Shown here in pieces: positions 52,780-63,353 of a stretch of 64,000 nucleotides of DNA; within the stretch, counting starts at the first letter, position 1, and each line of letters opens with the position of its first letter. Below the pieces are notes generated by a model that was not told where the DNA came from, made no database searches, and saw only the letters and a program-made list of their open reading frames with translations. The stretch lies in contig NZ_PPQC01000025.1 of NCBI RefSeq assembly GCF_002902365.1, positions 45,622 to 109,621 on the forward strand, given 5' to 3'. Position numbers and translations under genes: made by a program. Source of the DNA: Staphylococcus cohnii subsp. cohnii. GTDB lineage: Bacteria > Bacillota > Bacilli > Staphylococcales > Staphylococcaceae.

Positions 52780-53513
52780 TTAGATTGTTAAATGTGAACT
52801 TAATTTTTCTATTGTTTTAGTACCGAATCCATTAATTTCTTTCAATTGATCAATAGATTTAAAATTACCGTTTTGCTCACGATATTCAATGATAGCTTTA
52901 GTTTTAACCTTTCCTATTCCAGGCATACTGGTGAGCTCGCTTTCTGTTGCAGTATTTAAATTTACTGTTGCAGCATCAATATCTTTTTTTCTGAAAAATT
53001 TGTTGCGGTTTCACTTTTATTCAATTGATTCTGAGCTTGTAAATGAGGTTGCTCCCCTTTTTCAGGAATATATATCATTTTCTGATCTATTAATCGTTCT
53101 GATAAATTAATGTTCGTTAAATCTGCATGTTCTGAAACGATAGCTTTATCCAACAACTGTTTGACGCGATCATTATTTTTCATTTTATAAACATTTGGAT
53201 ATTTTACCGCACCTTTGATATCAACATAAACAAATGAATCTTTTGTAGGGTCATTGCTTGGTGTTTCAGTTTTACTTGGTGTTTCAGTTTTATTCGATGA
53301 ACGTTCATTTTTTTCATTTGGTTTGAGTTGGTTATGCTCTGATAATTCTATTGGTGCCATATCATTACTTTTTTTCATTTGTTCGTTATCACGGTTCATT
53401 AAAAATGATAAAGTTAAGGCTACAGTCACTATTATAAATAGCATAACACAGACTTTTATTGTAGAATTAAATTGACTAAATCTTTCTTTAAACAATTCCC
53501 ATAATGATAACAA
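52780..53513 (-). pseudogene. comEA: ComEA DNA receptor, frameshifted before the helix-hairpin-helix
   Basis: ComEA binds double-stranded DNA outside the membrane. The N-terminal part (membrane segment about 20-40, a linker with a tandem KTETPS repeat, and a SLBB-like domain VYVDIKGAVKYPNVYK) runs from the TTG at 53511-53513 to a stop at 52962. The helix-hairpin-helix domain (AATVNLNTATESELTSMPGIGKVKTKAIIEYRE ... KINGFGTKTIEKL-like) lies in the -1 frame down to 52780. The break is at a run of seven A (plus 52985-52991) where GAA AAA AAG forms an A-AAA-AAG slippery heptamer. A -1 slip there, or one extra A, gives a normal ComEA of about 243 residues. Confidence 0.9.
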
Positions 53514-53556
53514 AAAATCACTCCTTTATAGTTTACACGCATAAAGGAGTGATTTT
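53514..53556 (-). terminator. terminator hairpin of yqeM that also holds the comEA ribosome binding site
   Basis: A perfect 16-bp stem: AAAATCACTCCTTTAT (53514-53529) with ATAAAGGAGTGATTTT (53541-53556), loop of 11. On minus a U-tract runs straight into the comEA start UUG. The 3' arm contains AAGGAG at seven bases from the start, so the site is sequestered in read-through RNA. The layout repeats that of comGA. Confidence 0.9.
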
Positions 53557-53560
53557 ACTT
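53534..53560 (-). promoter_or_regulatory. putative competence-sigma (SigH-type) promoter of comE, nested in the hairpin
   Basis: On minus AAGTAAAAT (53560-53552) and CGTGTA (53539-53534). Both words and all distances equal those upstream of comGA: 20 bases from AGTAA to CGTGTA and 20 bases from CGTGTA to UUG. No other sequence similarity links the two upstream regions apart from the hairpin design. Sigma assignment is inferred. Confidence 0.6.
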
Positions 53561-53562
53561 TT

Positions 53563-54288
53563 TTATTTTTTAACAATGAAGAACAAGCGCTCTCCATCTT
53601 GATTATCATTCTGGTTTTCAAATTCAAAATCAACAAATGTCGTTATATGTTTAAAACCACATGATTCTAACATTTTAGTGTAAACTTCCTTTGAATAAGT
53701 CCTTTGGTAATGTGACTCATCAAATCTTTTATATAAGTTATCACTTTGTTTTATAAAAAATGTCATATCATGCCATACGCTTAATGGTTCTTCGCCACGA
53801 ATAGCTTCCCAAGCTAAAAATACATTTTCTGTTTCATCAATATAACTTTGATTATTGAATAATGTATTCATCTTGTGTTCAGTATGGACATCAAACATAA
53901 ATACACCCTCATTCAGCTCTAGATGATGATATACTTGCTGAAAAGTGGATAACACATCTCCATATTCTGTTAAATAATTTAAAGAATCACAAAAAATGGT
54001 TATTGCATCATATTGTTGGTTAAGGTCGAATTCTGTCATATCACCTTCTATCCAATTCACTTCACTGGATTTTTGCATTGCTATCGAAAGCATATCAACA
54101 CTTAAATCCATACCTGTTATATTATCAAAGTCGTTTAATTTTGAGGTGAAACTACCTGTACCACAACCAATATCTAAGATAGTTGATTTGTTTTTAGCAT
54201 AATAATTTACAATATCAAGCCATGATTCGTATGGCTGATCTAAAGTTAATTGATCATAGTAATAGCTCATTTCTTCGTATTGAGCCAT
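53563..54288 (-). CDS. SAM-dependent methyltransferase, YqeM-like
   Basis: A 241-residue class I methyltransferase. The SAM motif ILDIGCGTGSFTSKL lies near residues 36-50, with acidic GMDLSVDMLS following. The target is unknown. It starts two bases after rsfS and is the last gene of the run yqeG to yqeM before the comE hairpin, the B. subtilis order. Confidence 0.88.
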   Translation of the reverse strand: MAQYEEMSYYYDQLTLDQPYESWLDIVNYYAKNKSTILDIGCGTGSFTSKLNDFDNITGMDLSVDMLSIAMQKSSEVNWIEGDMTEFDLNQQYDAITIFCDSLNYLTEYGDVLSTFQQVYHHLELNEGVFMFDVHTEHKMNTLFNNQSYIDETENVFLAWEAIRGEEPLSVWHDMTFFIKQSDNLYKRFDESHYQRTYSKEVYTKMLESCGFKHITTFVDFEFENQNDNQDGERLFFIVKK

Positions 54289-54290
54289 TA

Positions 54291-54644
54291 TTAATAAACT
54301 GCCTGTCCATAAGATTCTAATGGTGCATCACGATATAATTTCTCCAAGTTGTAATAATCACGTTCATCTTTATGGAATACGTGTACTACTACGTTGGCCA
54401 AGTCAATTAAAATCCATCTTGCTTCATTAAAGCCTTCCATTCGTTTTACTTCGACTTCCGCTTCATTTGCAGCATCTTTAACTGCACGTGCGATGGATTG
54501 AACTTGTCTTTCATTATTGCCGTGGCATACGATAAAATAGTCAGTCATATCGCTAATACCTTGAATATTTAAAGAAATAATATCTTCTGCTTTCTTATTC
54601 TCAGTTGCATTGACAGCTAAATTTAATAATTGATCTGATTTCAT
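54291..54644 (-). CDS. rsfS: ribosome silencing factor RsfS
   Basis: A 117-residue RsfS/DUF143 protein that binds ribosomal protein L14 and blocks subunit joining when nutrients are short. Conserved segments DMTDYFIVCHGNNERQVQSIA, GFNEARWILIDLANVVVHVFHKDERDYYNLEKLY are intact. It directly follows yqeK with no gap. Confidence 0.95.
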   Translation of the reverse strand: MKSDQLLNLAVNATENKKAEDIISLNIQGISDMTDYFIVCHGNNERQVQSIARAVKDAANEAEVEVKRMEGFNEARWILIDLANVVVHVFHKDERDYYNLEKLYRDAPLESYGQAVY

Positions 54645-56081
<1,437 letters not shown>

Positions 56082-56093
56082 AAAATGCTCCTT

Positions 56094-56891
56094 TTATAAA
56101 TAATTTAAAACTGTGTGTTTCATAACTTGCACGTCCGGTTCTGTATCTGTCCAAATTTTAAAACTTTCTGCACCTTGATAAACAAACATGTCCAAGCCAT
56201 TATAGATTGGGTTACCTTGGGCTTCAGCTTGTTCTAAGATCGGTGTTTTAAAAGGTACATACACAATGTCACTCACTAACGTATCAGACTCTAAATGCTT
56301 CAAACTAATTGGTATTTCTTGGTTTGTGTTCATTCCTGCCGGTGTCGTATTGATGATAATATCGAATTCGGATAATGCTAATTCAGCATCGGATAATCTA
56401 ATTTTATTTACATTCAAATTCCATTGTTCAAATCTGTCCAGAGATCTGTTTGCAATAGTAAGTTTAGGTTGTACATATTTAGTTAATTCATTCGCAATGC
56501 CTTTACTAGCACCGCCTGCACCTAAAATTAAGATATAGGCATGTTTTAAATCAGGATACACGCGTTGCAAGCCTTTAACATAACCTATACCATCTGTATT
56601 ATAACCAATCCATTTACCATCTTCTATCTTAACCGTATTCACGGCACCTACAGTTTCTGATTGTTCATCAATTTCATCTAAAAAAGGTATAATACGTTCC
56701 TTATGTGGAATTGTTACATTAAAACCAGAAAGTGCTTTATCTGAAATAATTTCTCTTATTAGATGAAATTTATCTTCAGGAATATTAATCGCTTCATATG
56801 TTGCATTATAATTTAAAGATTCAAAATTAGCATTATGCATCACTGGAGATAAAGAATGATCAATTGGATGGCCTATTACTGCATATTTCAT
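56094..56891 (-). CDS. aroE: shikimate dehydrogenase
   Basis: A 265-residue NADP-dependent enzyme of aromatic amino acid synthesis. The substrate domain shows [18 protein letters not shown] and NVTIPHKE; the Rossmann domain [12 protein letters not shown]. It acts one step before AroK, also in this window. It starts 18 bases after yqeH. Confidence 0.97.
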   Translation of the reverse strand: MKYAVIGHPIDHSLSPVMHNANFESLNYNATYEAINIPEDKFHLIREIISDKALSGFNVTIPHKERIIPFLDEIDEQSETVGAVNTVKIEDGKWIGYNTDGIGYVKGLQRVYPDLKHAYILILGAGGASKGIANELTKYVQPKLTIANRSLDRFEQWNLNVNKIRLSDAELALSEFDIIINTTPAGMNTNQEIPISLKHLESDTLVSDIVYVPFKTPILEQAEAQGNPIYNGLDMFVYQGAESFKIWTDTEPDVQVMKHTVLNYL

Positions 56892-56909
56892 ATTTTACAC
56901 ACCTTAACC

Positions 56910-58016
56910 TTACATAATTGAATTTCTTAAAATAACATCAACATTTTTTGGCACGCGCACAATAACTTTTGCACCTGCGTCTATCGTGATAAAACCTAAT
57001 CCAGAAATCATTACATCACGTTTTTCTTTACCAGTTTCTAACCTTACAGCTTTAACATTTCTCAAATCAAAATTTTCAGGATTATGAGGTGGTGTTAATA
57101 CAGATCCTAATTGATTTCGCCATAATTCATTTGCTTTTTCTGTTTTTGTTCTATGAATATTTAAATCATTAGAAAAATAACAGACTAACGGTCTTTTCCC
57201 GCCACTTATATAGTCTATACGTGCAAGTCCACCGAAAAATAATGTTTGTCCTTCGTTAAGCTGATAAACACGTTGTTTAATTTCTATTCTAGGCATAATT
57301 GTTTTTAGTTCATGTTCAGATACTAAATGTGTCATTTGGTGCGCTTGAATAATTCCTGGTGTATCATACATAAACGTCGTTTCATCAAGTGGAATATCAA
57401 TCATGTCCAAGGTTGTGCCAGGAAACCTTGAAGTTGTAACAACATCTTTTTCGCCTACACTGCGTTCTATTAATTTGTTAATTAAAGTTGATTTACCTAC
57501 ATTTGTAGTTCCTACAATATATACGTCTTCATCGTTTCTGATACTGTTAATAGAAGTTAATAGATTTTCAATACCTTCATTTTTGTCTGCAGAAATAAGC
57601 ACAACATCTTCAGCGTCAAGTCCATATTTTTTAGCTGCTTTCTTCAACCATTCTTTTACACGACGTTTATTTATTTGTTTTGGCAAAAGATCTATTTTAT
57701 TCGCTACAAGAATAATTTTTTTGTTGCCGACGATACGTTTAATTGCATTGATAAATGAACCCTCAAAATCAAATACATCCACAACATTTACTATTATTCC
57801 TTTTTTATCTGCCAAGCCATTGAGTAAATTTAAAAAGTCATCGCTATCTAAACCTACATCTTGTACTTCGTTATAATTTTTCAGTCTAAAACATCTTTTA
57901 CACACAACGTCTTCACGAAATAAGTTATGTTCTGGAACATAACCTGGTGCATCAGAATCTTCAGACTGTAAAGGTGCACCACAACCTATACATTTCAATA
58001 CATCCAATTCACTCAA
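56910..58016 (-). CDS. yqeH: circularly permuted ribosome-biogenesis GTPase YqeH
   Basis: A 368-residue GTPase needed for 30S assembly. The N-terminal zinc finger is CIGCGAPLQ...CKRCF. G4 (NKIDLL, near residue 107) precedes G1 (GTTNVGKST, near 175) and G3 (DTPGI), so the GTPase domain is circularly permuted. A C-terminal RNA-binding domain follows. It directly follows yqeG. Confidence 0.95.
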   Translation of the reverse strand: MSELDVLKCIGCGAPLQSEDSDAPGYVPEHNLFREDVVCKRCFRLKNYNEVQDVGLDSDDFLNLLNGLADKKGIIVNVVDVFDFEGSFINAIKRIVGNKKIILVANKIDLLPKQINKRRVKEWLKKAAKKYGLDAEDVVLISADKNEGIENLLTSINSIRNDEDVYIVGTTNVGKSTLINKLIERSVGEKDVVTTSRFPGTTLDMIDIPLDETTFMYDTPGIIQAHQMTHLVSEHELKTIMPRIEIKQRVYQLNEGQTLFFGGLARIDYISGGKRPLVCYFSNDLNIHRTKTEKANELWRNQLGSVLTPPHNPENFDLRNVKAVRLETGKEKRDVMISGLGFITIDAGAKVIVRVPKNVDVILRNSIM

Positions 58017-58544
58017 TCAATTTTCCTCCCATTTTATATATCCTTTTTTTCTAAAATGTTGTAATAATCTGCGTTCAATAAGACGATTAAATTTAGTAAT
58101 CAAGCCATCCGTTTGTTTAACAGGTACTACCATAATAGTAAATAAACCTCGTCTGTTACCACCAAATACATCCGTTAACATTTGATCACCAATAACTACT
58201 ATCTCTGATGGGTGTAAACTCATAGAATGCATTGCAGGATCAAACGCACGCCCTCTTGGTTTTCTTGCTTTAAAAATATAATCTACTTTTAAAGATTTAG
58301 AAAAGCTACCTACTCTTTTTTCATTATTATTAGAAACTATTGTAATCGTAATGCCTTTTTGTTTTGCTTCTTCAAACCAAGTTTTAACTGCTTCTGTAGG
58401 ATAGGCAACATCCCATCCCACTAGTGTATTATCTAAATCAGTAATGATACCTTTTACGCCAGATTTTGCAAGCTTATCTATATCAATTTGAAAAATTGAT
58501 TGCACATATTCATTTGGCATAAAGTATTTCTTTATTATACCCAT
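58017..58544 (-). CDS. yqeG: HAD-family phosphatase YqeG
   Basis: A 175-residue HAD hydrolase of subfamily IIIA. Motif I ITDLDNTLVGWD, motif II TIVSNNNEKRV, and motif IV IVIGDQMLTDVFGGNR. The family is related to mitochondrial phosphatidylglycerophosphatase GEP4, so a role in phosphatidylglycerol synthesis is possible. It begins the yqeG to yqeM gene run. Confidence 0.92.
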   Translation of the reverse strand: MGIIKKYFMPNEYVQSIFQIDIDKLAKSGVKGIITDLDNTLVGWDVAYPTEAVKTWFEEAKQKGITITIVSNNNEKRVGSFSKSLKVDYIFKARKPRGRAFDPAMHSMSLHPSEIVVIGDQMLTDVFGGNRRGLFTIMVVPVKQTDGLITKFNRLIERRLLQHFRKKGYIKWEEN

Positions 58545-58562
58545 TATTTCTATTCACCTTTT

Positions 58563-59249
58563 TTATATTTTTTTAATTAAATTTTCTACCATAGTACTAG
58601 AAGATTTTGCTGCTTTTGTTAAAAATTCATCAAATGTGATACCAGCGTCTCCATCTGCTAAATCTGATATTGCACGAGTGATAATAAATGGTAAATTGAA
58701 TTGATAGCAAGTTTGTGCAATTGCAGTTGCTTCCATTTCTGCAGCCATCGCTTGAGGGAAATTTGTTTTAATTTTCATTCGTTGGTCTTTTGTACCAATA
58801 AAACTGTCACCACTTACAATCAAGCCTACCTTAGCAACTAGTTGTTGATTTGTAATTACTTGTGTCGCTTTGTCAATCAATGATTTATCTGCTACGAATT
58901 GTGCAGGCATTTGTGGGATTTGTCCTAATTGATAACCAAATGCTCTGGCATCAGCATCATGATAAGCAACCATATCGCTTACTACGATATCACCAACATT
59001 TAACGATTTATCCAATGCACCTGCAGAACCTGTATTAATAATTAAATCAGGTTTAAACTTTTCAATTAATAATGTTGTTGAAATGGCTACATTTACTTTA
59101 CCAATGCCACTTTGAGTTAATACGATTGCTTTATCATTTATATAACCTTTATAAAAATATACATGTGCAATATTAATCTCTTCTAAATTCACAAGTTTAT
59201 TTTTTAAGATTGCTACTTCCTCTTCCATAGCTCCAATAATACCGATCAT
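58563..59249 (-). CDS. mtnN: 5'-methylthioadenosine/S-adenosylhomocysteine nucleosidase
   Basis: A 228-residue nucleosidase that recycles methylthioadenosine and S-adenosylhomocysteine and feeds AI-2 synthesis. Motifs: [15 protein letters not shown] (catalytic Glu), [12 protein letters not shown], and [16 protein letters not shown] with the C-terminal [11 protein letters not shown] (catalytic Asp). It lies 18 bases upstream of yqeG on the same strand. Confidence 0.96.
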   Translation of the reverse strand: MIGIIGAMEEEVAILKNKLVNLEEINIAHVYFYKGYINDKAIVLTQSGIGKVNVAISTTLLIEKFKPDLIINTGSAGALDKSLNVGDIVVSDMVAYHDADARAFGYQLGQIPQMPAQFVADKSLIDKATQVITNQQLVAKVGLIVSGDSFIGTKDQRMKIKTNFPQAMAAEMEATAIAQTCYQFNLPFIITRAISDLADGDAGITFDEFLTKAAKSSSTMVENLIKKI

Positions 59250-59473
59250 TGTTATTCACCTCAATTTAAAATCCTAACCTTAGTTATTCTATCACATTTA
59301 AACTGATAGCTCGACGATTGAAGCATATTTATATCAAATTATTACTTCATTATTTATCGTAAGAAATTTATGTAAATTTTCGCATTATCAATTTGATTTA
59401 ACATGTAAATACATTGCTATTATTTTAAAACGAAATGGCAATGCTTATTTAATGCAAGTATAAATATAAAACA

Positions 59474-59522
59474 AACCATTCTCTAAGTCCTTATTATAAG
59501 CATAAAGAACTAGAGAATGGTT
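59474..59522 (-). terminator. terminator of the pxp/acc locus
   Basis: AACCATTCTCTA (59474-59485) pairs perfectly with TAGAGAATGGTT (59511-59522) around a 25-base loop, followed on minus by TGTTTTATA. It ends the transcript of the NRAMP-like gene. Confidence 0.75.
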
Positions 59523-59545
59523 ACTTAATAACTATATTCGTATTG

Positions 59546-60778
59546 TTAACTACCTATTAATTGTGTCAATCCTTGCAGTGAATATATACCTGTAACAATT
59601 GTGACTAAAACAGCTAAAATACCAAACCAAAGCATCCATGTCGGATGATGATAGTCCCCTACGATTGATTTTCGTTTACTAGCAATAAGTATTGTCGTTA
59701 ATATAATAGGTAAGATAAGTCCATTTAAAGCACCTGCAACGATTAATAATGTTACTGGTTTTCCTAAGAATAGAAAAACAAAAGTTGAAATGACTATAAA
59801 TGAAATTACAATAATATTTGTTTTGTTATAGATCGATTTATGCAATGTTTTTAAGAAAGTTGCACTTGTATATGCTGATCCAATAACTGAAGACATTGCT
59901 GCAGCAAATAATACAACACCAAATATACTTCGACCAATTGGTCCTAATACATGCTCAAATACTGAAGCCGGTGGATTTGTATCATTTAAAGTTACGCCCG
60001 TAACGACTACACCAAGTACCGCTAAGAATAATAATGCTCTAAGCACACCTGTTGTTAATATTCCTGAAATAGCCGCTTTGTTTACAAATGGCAAATAATG
60101 TTTACCACGGATGCCAGAATCTAATATTCTATGTGCACCAGCAAATGTAATATAACCGCCAACTGTTCCACCTACTAATGTGATAATAGGTAAAACAAGT
60201 GCTAAAGGTTGTTCTGGCATCACAAGATGTTTAGCTGCGTCAGCATATGGCGGGTTAGCTTTAAACATTACAAATGCAACAACTACAATCATTAAAACAC
60301 CTAAAAACATCGTGACAACATCCATAATTTTTTGACCACTTTTACTTACAAAAATAAGTATTGCTAATACTGCTGTAATAGCTGCACCAATCTTTACATC
60401 TAAGCCAAAAATTGCATTCAATCCTAATCCCGCACCTGCAATATTACCAATATTAAATGCGAGTCCACCTATTGCAATTAATATCGATATAAAAGTACCT
60501 AATCCTTTAAATATTTCATTAGCTACTTCTTGTCCACGTTTACCTGTGACGACCAACACTCTCCAAATATTAATTTGCGCTCCTATGTCAATCAATATTG
60601 ATAATAAAATCGCAAAAGCAAAACTTGAAGTGAACTGCGCAGTAAATACTGCAGTCTGAGTTAAAAATGCAGGTCCAATTGCAGATGTAGCCATTAAGAA
60701 TACAGAACCTAATAATAACCTTTTATGATTTTTTGTAAATTCAAAATCCTTCGATTCTGTTTTTAATTTTTCTCCCAT
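59546..60778 (-). CDS. NRAMP-like transporter (YcsG family)
   Basis: A 410-residue membrane protein with about 11 membrane segments and an NRAMP-like fold. It begins after a charged N terminus (LLLGSVFLMATSAIGPAFLTQTAVF). The unwound metal-binding DPGN and MPH motifs of MntH are not present: the first helix has AIGPAF instead. This argues against simple Mn transport. It matches the YcsG group next to pxpA in B. subtilis (ycsF-ycsG), so a substrate linked to 5-oxoproline or organic acids is more likely. Four bases separate it from pxpA. Confidence 0.85.
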   Translation of the reverse strand: MGEKLKTESKDFEFTKNHKRLLLGSVFLMATSAIGPAFLTQTAVFTAQFTSSFAFAILLSILIDIGAQINIWRVLVVTGKRGQEVANEIFKGLGTFISILIAIGGLAFNIGNIAGAGLGLNAIFGLDVKIGAAITAVLAILIFVSKSGQKIMDVVTMFLGVLMIVVVAFVMFKANPPYADAAKHLVMPEQPLALVLPIITLVGGTVGGYITFAGAHRILDSGIRGKHYLPFVNKAAISGILTTGVLRALLFLAVLGVVVTGVTLNDTNPPASVFEHVLGPIGRSIFGVVLFAAAMSSVIGSAYTSATFLKTLHKSIYNKTNIIVISFIVISTFVFLFLGKPVTLLIVAGALNGLILPIILTTILIASKRKSIVGDYHHPTWMLWFGILAVLVTIVTGIYSLQGLTQLIGS

Positions 60779-60781
60779 GTG

Positions 60782-61540
60782 TTAGCCTCCCAGCTTAGAT
60801 ATAGAAACGCCTTCTTTCGATAATCTTTCTCTTATTTTTGTAACAAATTCTAGTGCATGTTCACCATCTCCATGAACACAAATTGTATCTGCTTGAATAT
60901 CAATTTCTTTGTTGTTTTTCGTAATTACTTTTTGTGATTTAACCATTTTAACAACTTGTTCAATGGCTTCTTCTGTGTCAGTTATTAAGGCTTCACTTTC
61001 TTTTCTACTCACTAATTGACCATCATCTTCATAACGTCTATCTGCAAACACTTCTGAAGCCGTAGTTAAACCAACAGCTTGCGCTTCTGTAACAAGTAGT
61101 GTATTTGATAATCCAACATAAATTAATGATTCATCAAAATCATATACAGCTTGAGCAATCGCATGTGCGATTGCTTTATCACGTGCACCCATTTGATACA
61201 GTGCACCGTGTGGTTTTACGTGATTTATTTTAACTTGGTGAACGTTACAGAATCCACTTAATGCACCGAGCTGGTAAATGACAATATCATAAATTTCTTT
61301 CGGTGACAAGTCCATATTTCTACGGCCAAATCCTTGTAAATCTGGAAGACCAGGATGTGCGCCAATACCAATACCATTTGCTTTAGCTAATTCCACCGTT
61401 TGATACATAACATGTTGGTCACCAGCATGAAAACCACATGCAATGTTTGCTGACGTAATTAACGGAATAATTTGATCGTCTCCACCGAATGAATAATTTC
61501 CAAAAGCTTCGCCTAAATCACAGTTCAAATCAACTTTCAT
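60782..61540 (-). CDS. pxpA: 5-oxoprolinase subunit A (LamB/YcsF family)
   Basis: A 252-residue protein starting [16 protein letters not shown], the LamB/YcsF signature, with [47 protein letters not shown] and CVHGDGEHA. PxpA opens the 5-oxoproline ring after activation by PxpBC. It overlaps accC by one base and is followed by the NRAMP-like gene. Its partners pxpC (right edge) and pxpB (outside) flank the biotin genes. Confidence 0.94.
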   Translation of the reverse strand: MKVDLNCDLGEAFGNYSFGGDDQIIPLITSANIACGFHAGDQHVMYQTVELAKANGIGIGAHPGLPDLQGFGRRNMDLSPKEIYDIVIYQLGALSGFCNVHQVKINHVKPHGALYQMGARDKAIAHAIAQAVYDFDESLIYVGLSNTLLVTEAQAVGLTTASEVFADRRYEDDGQLVSRKESEALITDTEEAIEQVVKMVKSQKVITKNNKEIDIQADTICVHGDGEHALEFVTKIRERLSKEGVSISKLGG

Positions 61541-62898
61541 TATGCTTCCTCCTTAATTATTTGATGTCTATCTAAAAATTTAATATCTACATCTTTTGCA
61601 TCACCATTGGCATATTGTGGATATGATAAAACTGCATATAGGAAATCAGCTGTGGTAGTAAAACCATCAATTACCATTTCATCCAATGTTACTTTTAATT
61701 TGTTTATTGCCGAAGCTCTATTAGGTGCTTTTACGATAACTTTCGCTACAAGAGAATCATAATTTGGCGATACCGTATAGCCATGATAAAGCAAACTATC
61801 GATACGTACGTTAAATCCTTGTGGCAAATGTAACGCTTTTACTTTACCTGGAGAAGGCTGAAATCCTTTCTGAGGATTTTCTGCGTTGATTCTCACTTCA
61901 ATGACATGTCCATCAAACAGTACCTCATCTTGGTTGAATGGTAATGAACCATACTTCATTAAATACAGCTGAGCTTGAAGTAAATCACGATTCGCTCTCA
62001 TTTCAGTTACTGTATGTTCAACTTGAATACGCGCATTCATTTCAATAAAGTAATAAGCATCTTCTGTCACTAAATATTCGATAGTACCTGCACTTCTATA
62101 ATTAGATGCTCTAGCCACTTTTACAGCATCATTACACATAGATGCTCTCATATTTTCGGATAATGCAGCACATGGTGATTCTTCAATTAATTTTTGATTT
62201 TTTCTCTGAACTGAGCAATCACGCTCACCTAAGTGTATGTAATTATCTTTACCGTCTCCTAGTATTTGTACTTCCACGTGCTTAGCTACAGGTATAAATG
62301 CTTCCACATATACACGATCATCATTAAAATATTTTTGCCCTTCACTTTTTGCTTCTTTAAATGACTTTTCCAAGGCTTCTTCTGCTTTGACAATTCTTAT
62401 ACCTTTACCGCCACCACCACTGGCAGCTTTTAATACAAGTGGGTAACCAATGTCATGCGCAATTTCTTTAACTTCTTCAATTGTCTCTACTGCAGAAGTA
62501 GAACCAGGTATGATTGGTACATTCGCTTGATCAACTGTTTGTCGTGCTGTTATTTTATCACCCATCATTTCCATGGTTTGATCAGTTGGTCCTATAAAAT
62601 AAATACCATTTTCTTCAACATTTTTAGCAAATGAAGTGCTTTCTGATAAAAAACCATACCCTGGATGAATTGCATTCGCACCACTTATTTTTGCAGCACT
62701 AATGATTCTGTCTTGGTTTAAATAGCTATCCAATGCATTGGCTTCTCCAATACATATCGCTTGATCAGCTAAACTTACATGTAGACTTGACTCATCCCCT
62801 AAAGCATAGATAGCCACAGTTTCAATATCCATTTCTCTACATGCACGAATAATTCTTACAGCAATTTCTCCTCTATTTGCAATTAAACAACGATACAA
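61540..62898 (-). CDS. biotin carboxylase-like protein (AccC paralogue)
   Basis: A 452-residue ATP-grasp biotin carboxylase. Motifs: [59 protein letters not shown], and [14 protein letters not shown]. Together with the next gene it could form a biotin carboxylase/carrier pair. Its place between pxp genes, rather than with fatty acid genes, suggests it is a paralogue of the true AccC. Its carboxylated substrate is unknown. Confidence 0.92.
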   Translation of the reverse strand: MYRCLIANRGEIAVRIIRACREMDIETVAIYALGDESSLHVSLADQAICIGEANALDSYLNQDRIISAAKISGANAIHPGYGFLSESTSFAKNVEENGIYFIGPTDQTMEMMGDKITARQTVDQANVPIIPGSTSAVETIEEVKEIAHDIGYPLVLKAASGGGGKGIRIVKAEEALEKSFKEAKSEGQKYFNDDRVYVEAFIPVAKHVEVQILGDGKDNYIHLGERDCSVQRKNQKLIEESPCAALSENMRASMCNDAVKVARASNYRSAGTIEYLVTEDAYYFIEMNARIQVEHTVTEMRANRDLLQAQLYLMKYGSLPFNQDEVLFDGHVIEVRINAENPQKGFQPSPGKVKALHLPQGFNVRIDSLLYHGYTVSPNYDSLVAKVIVKAPNRASAINKLKVTLDEMVIDGFTTTADFLYAVLSYPQYANGDAKDVDIKFLDRHQIIKEEA

Positions 62899-62918
62899 TT
62901 CAAATACCCCCTTTAAAC

Positions 62919-63353
62919 TTATTTCACAGTTATAATTGTTTGATCATATTCAACATTTGAACCGTGATTGACATGTATAGTGTCTACAACACCATCCACA
63001 TCACTTTTCACTTCATTCATTACTTTCATTGCTTCTATGTAACCAATGGTATCTCCTTTTTTAATTTCATCACCTTCACGAATGAGTGGATTTGTTAATT
63101 CTTTTTCATCTTGTAAATAAAACGTACCAACCATAGGTGATTTGACAGCTTGATTTGATTGTTCTTCATTTGATATATCTTGCCCATTTAAACTTGATTC
63201 ATTATTTGAAGCTAATTGTTGTTGCGCGGGCGATGCTGATGTATTATCTGTAAAATCAATCGTTATTTCATTTTCATAATCTTTATAATTAAATTTTTTA
63301 ACCCCGTTATCTTTTACGATTTTAATTAATTGCTCTACTTTTTCAAAATTCAT
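62919..63353 (-). CDS. biotin carboxyl carrier-like protein (AccB paralogue)
   Basis: A 144-residue protein with an N-terminal region (VEQLIKIVKDNGVKKFNYKDYENEITI), a Gln/Ser-rich linker, and the biotinyl domain with the acceptor Lys in YIEAMKVMNEV near residue 112. The SPMVGTFYL strand is typical of AccB. It overlaps pxpC by one base and is followed by the carboxylase gene after 20 bases. Confidence 0.92.
   Translation of the reverse strand: MNFEKVEQLIKIVKDNGVKKFNYKDYENEITIDFTDNTSASPAQQQLASNNESSLNGQDISNEEQSNQAVKSPMVGTFYLQDEKELTNPLIREGDEIKKGDTIGYIEAMKVMNEVKSDVDGVVDTIHVNHGSNVEYDQTIITVK

Noticed and set aside
53254..53290. CRISPR-like or mobile repeat in comEA (KTETPS twice)
   Set aside because: It is an in-frame 18-base tandem repeat in the linker of ComEA, only two copies, normal for a low-complexity spacer.
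59546..60778. Manganese transporter MntH
   Set aside because: The DPGN and MPH metal-binding motifs of MntH are missing and the gene sits with pxpA, as in the YcsG group.
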